A stretch of DNA of 64,000 nucleotides from positions 158,507 to 222,506 of the forward strand of contig NZ_JAKUCN010000007.1 in assembly GCF_022808595.1 (NCBI RefSeq). The letters run 5' to 3'. Source of the DNA: Microvirga solisilvae (GTDB lineage: Bacteria > Pseudomonadota > Alphaproteobacteria > Rhizobiales > Beijerinckiaceae). Made by a program: the position numbers and the translations under genes. Position 1 is the first letter of the stretch, and each line of letters begins with the position of its first letter. The notes below the pieces were generated by a model, which was not told the origin of the DNA, did not search any database, and saw nothing but the letters and a program-made list of their open reading frames with translations. Positions 56,867 through 64,000 of this stretch are shown here, piece after piece.

Positions 56867-58399
56867 ATGGTCACGCGCGTTTCAACAGTCGCCTTCGAGG
56901 GAATCGAGGCGCGCGCAGTCGACGTGCAGGTGCAGATTTCCCCCGGCACGGTGGCCTTCACCATTGTTGGCCTGCCCGACAAGGCCGTGGCGGAATCCCG
57001 GGAGCGCGTGCGCTCGGCGCTCATCGCCTCGGGGCTCGCCCTTCCGGCCAAGCGCATCACCGTCAACCTGGCCCCCGCCGACCTGCCCAAGGAAGGCAGC
57101 CATTACGACCTTCCCATCGCTCTCGGCGTCATGGCCGCTATCGGTGCAATGCCAAGCGATGCGCTCAGCGGCTTCACGGTTCTGGGCGAACTCGCCCTCG
57201 ACGGCTCCATTACCTCGGTCGCCGGTGTGCTCCCGGCGGCCATGGCCGCCGTCGAGCGGCAGCACGGGCTGATCTGCCCGGAAGCCTGCGGTTCCGAGGC
57301 CGCTTGGGCGAGCAGCGAACTGGACATCCTTGCACCCCGCTCACTCATCCAGCTCGCCAATCACTTCAAGGGCACGCAGGTGATGAGCCGGCCGGAGCCC
57401 GCCATCATGCCCGCCTCCGGCGCCCTGCCGGACCTGCGCGACATCAAGGGGCAGGAAAGCGCTAAGCGGACCCTGGAGATCGCAGCCGCTGGTGGTCATA
57501 ACCTCTTGATGAACGGTCCTCCCGGTGCCGGCAAATCCATGCTGGCCCAGCGCCTGCCCTCGATCCTGCCGCCCCTCTCCCCTCGCGAACTGCTGGAAGT
57601 CTCTATGATCCAGTCAGTAGCGGGGCTTCTGGCGGACGGCGCCTTATCGAACCGCCGCCCCTTCAGGGCGCCGCATCATTCCGCCTCCATGGCGGCCCTC
57701 GTCGGCGGCGGTCTCAATGCCCGTCCGGGCGAAGCATCGCTTGCCCATCACGGCGTTCTCTTCCTCGACGAGTTGCCGGAATTCCAGCCGCAAGTGCTCG
57801 ATTCCCTGCGCCAGCCCCTGGAGACCGGCGAGATCCTCATCGCGCGGGCGAATCACCGGGTGACTTATCCGTCGCGCTTCCAGCTCGTGGCAGCCATGAA
57901 TCCCTGCCGGTGCGGACAGGCGACGGAGCCCGGCTATGTCTGTCGCCGTCAGCCGAACGAGCGCTGCATCGCGCAGTATCAAGCCCGGCTCTCGGGCCCG
58001 CTTCTCGACCGCATCGACCTTGCGATCGAAGTGCCTGCCGTGACGGCCGCCGATCTCATCCTGCCGCCTCCCGAGGAAGGCTCAGCCCAGGTCGCCGCCC
58101 GCGTGGCCGTCGCCCGCAAGCGGCAAGAGGCGCGCTACGCCTCGCTCCAAAAAGGCATCACCACCAATGCGGCTTGCCCGCCGGCCCTTCTGGAAGAGGT
58201 GGCGCAGCCTGATTCGGATGGGTTGTCGCTTATTCGCGACGCCGCCAATGCCATGCGCCTCTCGGCGCGCGGTTTTCACAGGGTACTGAAAGTCGCCCGC
58301 ACGCTTGCAGATCTCGACGGGGAAGATCAGGTCCGGCGCATCCACGTGGCGGAGGCCTTGTCCTATCGCGCCCATGCGGATCGTCGTTCCGCCGCTTGA
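56867..58399 (+). CDS. comM: YifB/ComM family Mg chelatase-like AAA ATPase
   Basis: A 510-residue AAA+ protein. ComM in naturally transforming bacteria is a helicase that promotes branch migration during integration of DNA. The protein shows the N-terminal S5/Lon-like domain with TVGFEGIEARAVDVQV-type content, then Walker A NGPPGAGKSML (near 217-224), FRAPHHSASMAALVGGG, VLFLDELPEF (Walker B) and the NPCRCGQATEPGYVC Cys-rich loop. AAGGAGG is 9 bases before ATG 56867. No competence genes adjoin it. Confidence 0.93.
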   Translation: MVTRVSTVAFEGIEARAVDVQVQISPGTVAFTIVGLPDKAVAESRERVRSALIASGLALPAKRITVNLAPADLPKEGSHYDLPIALGVMAAIGAMPSDALSGFTVLGELALDGSITSVAGVLPAAMAAVERQHGLICPEACGSEAAWASSELDILAPRSLIQLANHFKGTQVMSRPEPAIMPASGALPDLRDIKGQESAKRTLEIAAAGGHNLLMNGPPGAGKSMLAQRLPSILPPLSPRELLEVSMIQSVAGLLADGALSNRRPFRAPHHSASMAALVGGGLNARPGEASLAHHGVLFLDELPEFQPQVLDSLRQPLETGEILIARANHRVTYPSRFQLVAAMNPCRCGQATEPGYVCRRQPNERCIAQYQARLSGPLLDRIDLAIEVPAVTAADLILPPPEEGSAQVAARVAVARKRQEARYASLQKGITTNAACPPALLEEVAQPDSDGLSLIRDAANAMRLSARGFHRVLKVARTLADLDGEDQVRRIHVAEALSYRAHADRRSAA

Positions 58400-58532
58400 T
58401 AAATCGAGCGGGCCGATCTTGTGAACAGGGCCTGAAATGGCGATATACTTTGTCACAAAACCTTTTGAAATAATGACTATGTCACGGCGAAAGACCGGCA
58501 CATTCTTCAACCGACCGGCCCACGAGACCACG

Positions 58533-59456
58533 ATGACCTCTTCGCTGAATGGAACGATCTCTTCCCTGAAGCCTGCGCTGATCCCTGGCCTGAAGGGATT
58601 CCGCAAGATGGTCGGACGCACGGTCCGCGATTACGGCAATCTCGATCCGGTTCTCGGCCGCATCGGCTCCCTGGAAGTGCGCCTGGCGACAACGGCGCAG
58701 GAGATCCGCCGCGCGCAGAAGTTGCGCTTCAAGGTTTTCTTTGAGGAGATGTCCGCCGTGCCGCAGGGAGCCTCCATGCTCTCGCGCCGCGACGTGGATG
58801 AGTACGACTGGATCTGCGATCACCTTCTCGTTCTCGATCATGACACCAAGGGCAAGCGCCTCGGGCGCACGAAGCCGAAGGTCGTCGGCACCTATCGCCT
58901 GCTCCGGCAGGATGTGGCCGAGCGTCATGAGGGCTTCTACACCAAGGGCGAATACGACATCGCGCCGCTGCTGAAGAAGCATGCCGGCTCGCGCTTCCTC
59001 GAACTCGGCCGTTCCTGCGTACTCGAGCCTTACCGCAACAAGCGCACCGTCGAATTGCTGTGGCACGGCATCTGGACCTATGTGCTCCATTACAAGATCG
59101 ACGTGATGCTCGGCTGCGCCAGCCTCGAGGGCACGAACCCGAAGGACATCGCCCTTCCGCTGAGCTTCCTTCATCACTATGCCGCCGCTCCTGCCGAGTG
59201 GCAGGCGAGAGCCTTGCCTGAACGCTTTACCGCGATGGACATCCTCCCGAAGGAGGGTGTCGATCCGAAGGCGGCGCTTCATGCGCTTCCGCCGCTGATC
59301 AAGGGATATCTGCGCCTGGGCGCAACCTTCGGCACGGGCGCCGTGATCGACAAGCAATTCGGCACGACCGACGTGCTCGTCATTCTGCCCGTATCCGCCA
59401 TCAATCCGCGCTACATCGACCATTTCGGTCCGGCGGCGAATCGTCACGCGGCGTGA
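58533..59456 (+). CDS. olsB: GNAT family acyltransferase, OlsB-like (ornithine lipid synthesis)
   Basis: Probable L-ornithine N-alpha acyltransferase, which transfers a 3-hydroxyacyl chain from ACP to ornithine to make lyso-ornithine lipid. The protein (307 residues from ATG 58533) has QKLRFKVFFEEMSAVPQG, VGTYRLLRQDVAER, FYTKGEYDI and FLELGRSCVLEPYRNKRTVE, which are typical of OlsB. The start is uncertain; ATG 58437, 58473 or 58479 would add 32, 20 or 18 residues. OlsA is not adjacent. The 3' end overlaps the convergent queG by 13 bases. Confidence 0.82.
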   Translation: MTSSLNGTISSLKPALIPGLKGFRKMVGRTVRDYGNLDPVLGRIGSLEVRLATTAQEIRRAQKLRFKVFFEEMSAVPQGASMLSRRDVDEYDWICDHLLVLDHDTKGKRLGRTKPKVVGTYRLLRQDVAERHEGFYTKGEYDIAPLLKKHAGSRFLELGRSCVLEPYRNKRTVELLWHGIWTYVLHYKIDVMLGCASLEGTNPKDIALPLSFLHHYAAAPAEWQARALPERFTAMDILPKEGVDPKAALHALPPLIKGYLRLGATFGTGAVIDKQFGTTDVLVILPVSAINPRYIDHFGPAANRHAA

Positions 59457-60592
59457 GCATCCTCATTCGCTGACAGAATACGGCGCCATTCTTCGCGCAC
59501 ATCGGCATCGTCTTCATGCTCGGCGTGTTTCGCGCTCAGAGACATGATCGCCTCGCGGGGGAGCAATCGGCCCAAGGCCCAAACGGCCATGGCGCGCACG
59601 AGCGGCGATTCATCTGCGAGAAGACTTATCGCCTCGTCAGCAAGCCCCGCATCATCGGAATTGCCGATGGCGATAAGCACGTTGCGGATGAAGCGGTCGC
59701 GACCCGTGCGCTTGATCGGCGTGCCGGAGAAGCGCGTGCGGAAAGTCGGATCGTCGAGCCGCGCTAATTCCGCAAGCGGCAGGGCCGCAAGGTCCTCGCG
59801 CTGCATGAGCTTTGCTTCGCGGCTTGCTTGCGCAAATTTGTTCCAAGGACAGACGGCGAGGCAATCATCGCAGCCGAAGATGCGGTTGCCGATGCCTTTG
59901 CGCAGGTCTTCCGGGATATGCCCCTTGTGCTCAATGGTGAGATACGAGATGCAACGTCGCGCATCGAGCTGGAAGGGTGCGGGAAACGCATTGGTGGGAC
60001 AGACGTCGAGACAGCGCCGGCACGAACCGCAATGATTGCGCTCCGGTTCGTCGACCGGCAATTCAGCCGTCGTGAAGATCGCTCCCAGGAACAGCCAATT
60101 GCCGAACTCGCGCGAGACGATGACCGTGTGCTTGCCCTGGAAGCCGAGACCTGCCGCCTCCGCGAGAGGCTTCTCCATCACCGGCGCGGTATCGACGAAC
60201 ACCTTCACATCGGACGACGCCTTGGCTGCGAGGAAGCCTGCGATCTCCTTCAGCTTGCCCTTGATGACATCGTGATAATCGCGGTTGCGGGCATAGATCG
60301 AGATCGAGCCGCGATCCTTTTGCGAGAGCGTTGCGAGAGGATCCGTGGTCGGCCCGTAATTCACGCCGAGCAGAATGATGCTGCGCACTTCCGGCCAGAG
60401 CGTGCGTGGATCGGCGCGTCGCTCAGCCGTGTCCACCATCCAATCCATGGAAGCGTGATGGCCCGCCTCCAGCCATGCCTTCAGCCGTTCTGGCGCGAGT
60501 GGAATCGAATCCGGCGACGCGATGCGGATTGTGTCGAACCCGATTTCCTTCGCGCGCTCCACGAAGGCGCGCTTGAGCGCCTCGTCTGTCAG
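59444..60592 (-). CDS. queG: epoxyqueuosine reductase (start uncertain)
   Basis: Catalyses the last step of queuosine synthesis on tRNA, reducing epoxyqueuosine with cobalamin and two [4Fe-4S] clusters. The protein shows NWLFLGAIFTTAELPVDEP, CGSCRRCLDVCPTNAF and CDDCLAVCPWNKFAQ (the two cluster motifs), RRCISYLTIEHKG, and HEAT-like repeats near the C-terminus. No ATG lies at a suitable place. CTG 60592 overlaps the GST stop (CTGA) and starts the natural LTDEALKRAFVERAKEIGFD helix; GTG 60562 and TTG 60691 are alternatives. Confidence 0.93.
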   Translation of the reverse strand: MTDEALKRAFVERAKEIGFDTIRIASPDSIPLAPERLKAWLEAGHHASMDWMVDTAERRADPRTLWPEVRSIILLGVNYGPTTDPLATLSQKDRGSISIYARNRDYHDVIKGKLKEIAGFLAAKASSDVKVFVDTAPVMEKPLAEAAGLGFQGKHTVIVSREFGNWLFLGAIFTTAELPVDEPERNHCGSCRRCLDVCPTNAFPAPFQLDARRCISYLTIEHKGHIPEDLRKGIGNRIFGCDDCLAVCPWNKFAQASREAKLMQREDLAALPLAELARLDDPTFRTRFSGTPIKRTGRDRFIRNVLIAIGNSDDAGLADEAISLLADESPLVRAMAVWALGRLLPREAIMSLSAKHAEHEDDADVREEWRRILSANEDAHAA

Positions 60593-61281
60593 AAATCCAG
60601 ATTGTCGTAATGATCCGCCGGCGCCATGCCCGGTACCCGATCCGCCAGGAGCGCGCGAAACGACGGCCGAGATTTCACCCGGGCGTACCAATGCTTGGCC
60701 GTTTCGTTCTCTTCCCATGGCACGTCGCCGAGATAATCCACTACTGAGAGATGGGCAGCCGCCGCCAGATCCGCATAGGTCATCTGGTCGCCGGCCAGCC
60801 AATTCCGCTTCGAAATCAGAAATCCGATATATTGCAAGTGATATCGCACATTGGTCCGCGCAGCGCGAATCGCGCTCATATCCGGCGGACCGCCGCCCAG
60901 ATCCGCGGGCATGAAGCGCTTATAGATCTTTTCCGTGGCGAGGTAATCCGTGACCTCGTCGTGGAACTTGCCCAGGAACCAGTCGAGCAGGCGGCGAACC
61001 TCGACCCTCTGGGCCAATTCCTGCGGCAGGAGCCTGCGGTCCTGCAAGGCTTCGCCCTTCGCGTCGTCCAGGTAATCCGCAATACCCCTGGCGCCAGGAA
61101 CGGCCAAGCCACCATCCTCCACCAGGAGCGGCAGATTGCCCGCCGGGTTGATCTCCAGGAACGGGATGCGCCGATCCCACGGCTTCTCCTCGACCAGATC
61201 AGGCTCGAGGCCCGTCTCGGCCAGAACGAGGCGCGCGAACCGGGAATGCGGGCAGAAGGGGTAGGAATGCAGGGTGGCCAT
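60589..61281 (-). CDS. glutathione S-transferase family protein
   Basis: A 230-residue two-domain GST. The N-terminal thioredoxin-like half begins MATLHSYPFCPHSRFARLVL, with a CPHS redox motif, and includes NPAGNLPLLVEDGG with the cis-Pro and PGARGIADYLDD. The C-terminal helical half spans about 90-230 with LAGDQMTYADLAAAAHLSV. The CPxS motif suggests a glutaredoxin-like or dehydroascorbate-type activity more than classical conjugation. It is immediately upstream of, and probably cotranscribed with, queG. Confidence 0.9.
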   Translation of the reverse strand: MATLHSYPFCPHSRFARLVLAETGLEPDLVEEKPWDRRIPFLEINPAGNLPLLVEDGGLAVPGARGIADYLDDAKGEALQDRRLLPQELAQRVEVRRLLDWFLGKFHDEVTDYLATEKIYKRFMPADLGGGPPDMSAIRAARTNVRYHLQYIGFLISKRNWLAGDQMTYADLAAAAHLSVVDYLGDVPWEENETAKHWYARVKSRPSFRALLADRVPGMAPADHYDNLDF

Positions 61282-61460
61282 GAAAAAATGTCTGACGCGA
61301 AACAAGCGGCGACAATAAGGCCGCGCTTTGTTAACGGGCGGTAAGGAATTTTGGTGAATCTCATGTTCTGAGCGCATGGAAACAGCATTGCGCTTGCAAT
61401 GCTTTCTTGACACGCCCGGGAGCGCCCCTGCATCTGGCGCCGGTTTTAGGATTTTCAACG

Positions 61461-62258
61461 ATGGCACACATCATCGAGGCGCTCTTTCTCGGCCTCATCG
61501 AGGGACTGACCGAGTTCCTGCCGGTCTCCTCCACCGGCCACCTGCTCCTCGTGGGGCATTTCCTCGGCTTCGAGTCGACGGGCAAGACCTTCGAGGTGCT
61601 GATCCAGCTCGGCGCGATCCTGGCGATCCTCTCGGTCTATTTCAACAAGCTGCTGACCATCGCCAAGGCCCTGCCCTACGATCCGGATGCACGGCGCTTC
61701 GTCATCGGCGTCGTGATCGCCTTCCTGCCAGCCGCCCTCATCGGCGCGGTGCTGCACGGCTTCATCAAGGAAGTGCTGTTCAATCCCTGGATCGTCTGCA
61801 TGACGCTGATTGCCGGCGGCTTCGTGCTGCTGCTGGTCGACCGCATGCCCCTGACGGCGACGCAGGACGACGCAACGCGCTTTCCCCTGCCGATGTATCT
61901 GAAGATCGGCCTTCTTCAGTGCCTTGCGATGGTCCCCGGCGTGTCGCGTTCTGGCGCCACCATCGTAGGCGCCATGCTGATGGGTGCGTCGAAGCGCGCG
62001 GCGGCGGAGTTCTCCTTCTTCCTCGCCATGCCGACGATGGCCGGCGCCTTCGTCTATGATCTCCTCAAGAACTACAAGATCCTCTCTGCGGACGACGTAA
62101 CCGCCATCGTGGCGGGCTTCATCGCCGCCTTCATCGCCGGCTTCCTCGTGGTGCGCATGCTGCTCGACTACATCTCCCGCCACGGCTTCACGCCCTTCGC
62201 CTATTGGCGCATCATCGTCGGCGCGTTGGGCCTTGCCGGCCTCATCGCCTTCGGGTGA
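61461..62258 (+). CDS. uppP: undecaprenyl-diphosphatase
   Basis: An integral membrane phosphatase that recycles undecaprenyl diphosphate to the carrier used in murein and other glycan synthesis, and confers low-level bacitracin resistance. The 265-residue protein has [17 protein letters not shown] (residues 13-29) and [17 protein letters not shown] (near residue 160), which together make the active site, and about eight helices. It is followed after three bases by a small membrane-protein gene. Confidence 0.96.
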   Translation: MAHIIEALFLGLIEGLTEFLPVSSTGHLLLVGHFLGFESTGKTFEVLIQLGAILAILSVYFNKLLTIAKALPYDPDARRFVIGVVIAFLPAALIGAVLHGFIKEVLFNPWIVCMTLIAGGFVLLLVDRMPLTATQDDATRFPLPMYLKIGLLQCLAMVPGVSRSGATIVGAMLMGASKRAAAEFSFFLAMPTMAGAFVYDLLKNYKILSADDVTAIVAGFIAAFIAGFLVVRMLLDYISRHGFTPFAYWRIIVGALGLAGLIAFG

Positions 62259-62261
62259 CGC

Positions 62262-62507
62262 ATGATGGAGCGCACGGAGTTCTTCGCGGTTCTGATGGCG
62301 GCAATCATCGCGCTCGTGATCGTGGCGTTCGCCGTGATCGCGGCCGCTTCGGCCCTGCCGCAGAGCGAAGGTCAGGCCGTGCGGGAGCCCACCTGCTCCG
62401 AGTGGACGGACGGCTGCATCGTTTGCGCGCGCAGCGCACAGGGCCTCGCCTGTTCGACGCCCGGCATCGCCTGCGTACCCAGGGCGCCGCGCTGCTTGAA
62501 GCCTTAG
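62262..62507 (+). CDS. small single-helix membrane protein with six cysteines
   Basis: An 81-residue protein that I cannot assign to a family. Residues 7-31 form a hydrophobic helix, and the remaining 50 residues hold six cysteines (45, 52, 55, 64, 71 and 78) in a CSEWTDGCIVC-x8-CSTPGIAC pattern that suggests a disulfide-linked domain in the periplasm. It starts three bases after uppP, so cotranscription is likely. Its end overlaps the convergent nth stop by four bases. Confidence 0.72.
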   Translation: MMERTEFFAVLMAAIIALVIVAFAVIAAASALPQSEGQAVREPTCSEWTDGCIVCARSAQGLACSTPGIACVPRAPRCLKP

Positions 62508-63247
62508 GGAATCGTCTTGTCCGGATAGCGGCAGAGGTCGTTGACCGGGCAGCGCCAGCATTCGGGCTTGCGCGCCTTGCAGATGTAGCGCCCGTGCAGG
62601 ATCAGCCAGTGATGGGCGTGAAGCCGATACTCCTTCGGGATCAGCTTCTCGAGCACCTCCTGCGTTTCCAGCGGCGTCTTGGTGTTGGCGAGCGGCAGGC
62701 GGTTCGTGACGCGGAAGATATGCGTGTCCACCGCGACCCGCGGATCGCCGAAGGCGATGTTGACGACGACGCTCGCGGTCTTTCGTCCCACGCCTGGGAA
62801 CGTTTCCAATATCTCGACGGAATTGGGCACCTCGCCGCCGAACTCTTCCACGAGGCGCTTTGCCGTCGCGATGACGTTCTTCGCCTTCGTGTTGTAGAAG
62901 TTCAGCGTCCTGATGTGCTCTTTCAGCCCATCCTCTCCGAGCTTGAGCATCTTCTTCGGCGTATCGACGATGCGGAACAGCGCCTTCGTCGCCTTGTTCA
63001 CGCCCACATCGGTCGCCTGCGCGGAGAGCGCGACCGCCACGAGCAGCGTATAGGGATTGGTGTAATCGAGCTCGCCCTTGGGCTCCGGATTCGCCTCATG
63101 GAGACGGCGGAAGATCTCGGTCATCGTCGCCTTGTCGACGGGCTTGGGCACGCGCAGGCGAACGGCGGCCTTTACGGCCTTCGCCGGAATGGCGGCTTTC
63201 GATTTCGGTGACGATTTGCGGCGGGAGGCGGACTTCAGGTCGGACAT
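62504..63247 (-). CDS. nth: endonuclease III
   Basis: A DNA glycosylase/AP lyase that removes oxidised pyrimidines. The 247-residue protein has a Lys/Arg-rich N-terminal tail (residues 1-35), the helix-hairpin-helix LETFPGVGRKTASVVV with catalytic Lys, the catalytic Asp in VAVDTHIFRVTNR, and the C-terminal [4Fe-4S] loop C-x6-C-x2-C-x5-C (CKARKPECWRCPVNDLC). ATG 63247 lies 20 bases from the start of the divergent DUF2244 gene, so the two promoters must overlap the genes. Confidence 0.96.
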   Translation of the reverse strand: MSDLKSASRRKSSPKSKAAIPAKAVKAAVRLRVPKPVDKATMTEIFRRLHEANPEPKGELDYTNPYTLLVAVALSAQATDVGVNKATKALFRIVDTPKKMLKLGEDGLKEHIRTLNFYNTKAKNVIATAKRLVEEFGGEVPNSVEILETFPGVGRKTASVVVNIAFGDPRVAVDTHIFRVTNRLPLANTKTPLETQEVLEKLIPKEYRLHAHHWLILHGRYICKARKPECWRCPVNDLCRYPDKTIP

Positions 63248-63267
63248 ATTTGCGTTATATCTGGACC

Positions 63268-63780
63268 ATGGCAGGCAGCAAGGCAGCATTCGACGATGAT
63301 GCCGACCGGTTCGAGAAGCCGGTCTTCTCGGCCATCATCCGCCCGCACCGGTCGTTGAGCCTGAGAGGCTTCAGGATCGTGATGGTGCTGGTTTGCCTCA
63401 CCTCCGTCATTGCCAGCCTTCCTTTCGTCATCATGGGCTTCTGGCCCGTCGCCGGTTTCTTCGGCCTCGATTTCCTCGGCCTCTACATCGCCTTCCGCAT
63501 TAGCTACCGGCAGGGCCAGGCCTTCGAGCTTCTGGAGCTGACGCCGATCCGCCTGCTCCTGCGCAAGGTGAGCGAGCGCGGCGAGGCGCGCGAATGGCTG
63601 TTCAATCCTCTCTGGACGCGTCTCGACCGGGAGGTGGACGACGAGTTCGGCCTGCAGAAATTGGCGCTCACGTCCCGGAACGAGCATGTCGTAATCGCCC
63701 GCGATCTCTCGCCGGAAGAGCGGGAGACCTTGGCGGATGCTTTCAGCCGGGCGCTGGCGGATGTGAAGCGGGGCTATTGA
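63268..63780 (+). CDS. DUF2244 domain-containing membrane protein
   Basis: A 170-residue protein of unknown function. After a short polar start it has two closely spaced hydrophobic segments (about residues 35-80), then a cytoplasmic domain with LLELTPIRLLLRKVS and the basic NPLWTRLDREVDDE segment, and a terminal helix with LSPEERETLADAFSRAL. The pattern of IIRPHRSLSLRGFRIVM before the first helix is typical for DUF2244. It is divergent from nth. Confidence 0.88.
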   Translation: MAGSKAAFDDDADRFEKPVFSAIIRPHRSLSLRGFRIVMVLVCLTSVIASLPFVIMGFWPVAGFFGLDFLGLYIAFRISYRQGQAFELLELTPIRLLLRKVSERGEAREWLFNPLWTRLDREVDDEFGLQKLALTSRNEHVVIARDLSPEERETLADAFSRALADVKRGY

Positions 63781-64000
63781 ACCGGGCATGGCTTTTCTCC
63801 TCGCGCCCGAACGGGACGAGTTGTCAGCGACGATCCTGTCCACGACCCTCAGTGAGGGGAAGCGCGGGAGGCATTCATGCTTCGCGAACTCGAGCGGAGC
63901 GCGCGAAAGGGGGTCGGGACGGGAGAACCCGCCCGGGCTCGGAAAGCGCAAAGCCTCCCGCGCGCGGCTTTTCTCGATCCCGGCCTCATCGCTCCGGCGC
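63781..64000 (+). other. right-edge region, no supported gene
   Basis: The final 220 bases hold an open frame from ATG 63789 to the window end and another from ATG 63877. Both have low-complexity, Arg-rich translations and no recognised motif. The next gene may start here or beyond the window. Confidence 0.4.

Overview
The window reads as GC-rich chromosomal DNA of an alphaproteobacterium, most likely order Hyphomicrobiales (Rhizobiales), perhaps near Methylobacteriaceae/Microvirga or Beijerinckiaceae. Pointers are the infC-rpmI-rplT-pheS-pheT order, a CP4-like class II AroA, an ornithine-lipid acyltransferase (OlsB-like), a FYDLN-acid (TIGR02300) protein, a DUF1150 gene beside a small heat-shock gene, a DUF1194 protein, and intergenic palindromes of kinds common in that order. 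The genus is inference. Genes are tightly packed, with many overlapping start/stop pairs, and I see no prophage, insertion sequence, CRISPR array or conjugative module.

Layout. 1-2 kb: the end of a DUF1688/URC4-type gene next to upp, which suggests the URC uracil-degradation route, then a KDGal kinase. 2-4.7 kb: M17 aminopeptidase, MarR regulator and NlpC/P60 hydrolase. 4.7-14 kb, minus strand: one long nucleoside uptake and salvage operon running from the BMP binding protein through NupA-type ATPase, a VOC protein, two permeases, cdd, purine nucleoside phosphorylase, deoC and deoA to a GhrA-type reductase. A strong hairpin follows the binding-protein gene. 14.2-15.8 kb: a ThiF/MoeB-family enzyme overlapping an unrecognised, base-compositionally different gene. 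15.9-20.9 kb: pheT, pheS, rplT, rpmI and infC; infC probably starts at ATT. 21-25.5 kb: glycosyltransferase, ABHD10-like hydrolase, DUF1150, Hsp20 and argH.

25.6-32 kb: a complete peptide ABC importer plus an M19 dipeptidase. 32-36.2 kb: a PotABCD-type importer with palindromes between its binding-protein and ATPase genes. 36-43 kb: an alpha/beta-hydrolase peptidase (pip) whose ribosome-binding site lies inside a terminator-like hairpin, 3-hydroxybutyrate dehydrogenase, pxpB-pxpC, malate synthase G, tRNA-Ala(GGC) and the FYDLN-acid protein. 43-50.7 kb: aroA-cmk, DUF1194, mgsA, hrpB, a HAD phosphatase and a TSUP permease. 50.7-64 kb: maeB, mutS, a single-domain response regulator, comM/yifB, olsB-like acyltransferase, queG, a GST, uppP, a small six-cysteine membrane protein, nth and DUF2244.

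Function. Most of the window is housekeeping plus scavenging: nucleosides, peptides and polyamine-like solutes are imported and broken down, and C2/C4 carbon is handled by malate synthase, malic enzyme and hydroxybutyrate dehydrogenase. I found no clearly new multi-gene system. The points most worth a second look are regulatory structures (pip leader, infC-rpmI spacer, hairpins after both binding-protein genes), the UPRT variant beside DUF1688, and the orphan gene at 14.9-15.8 kb.
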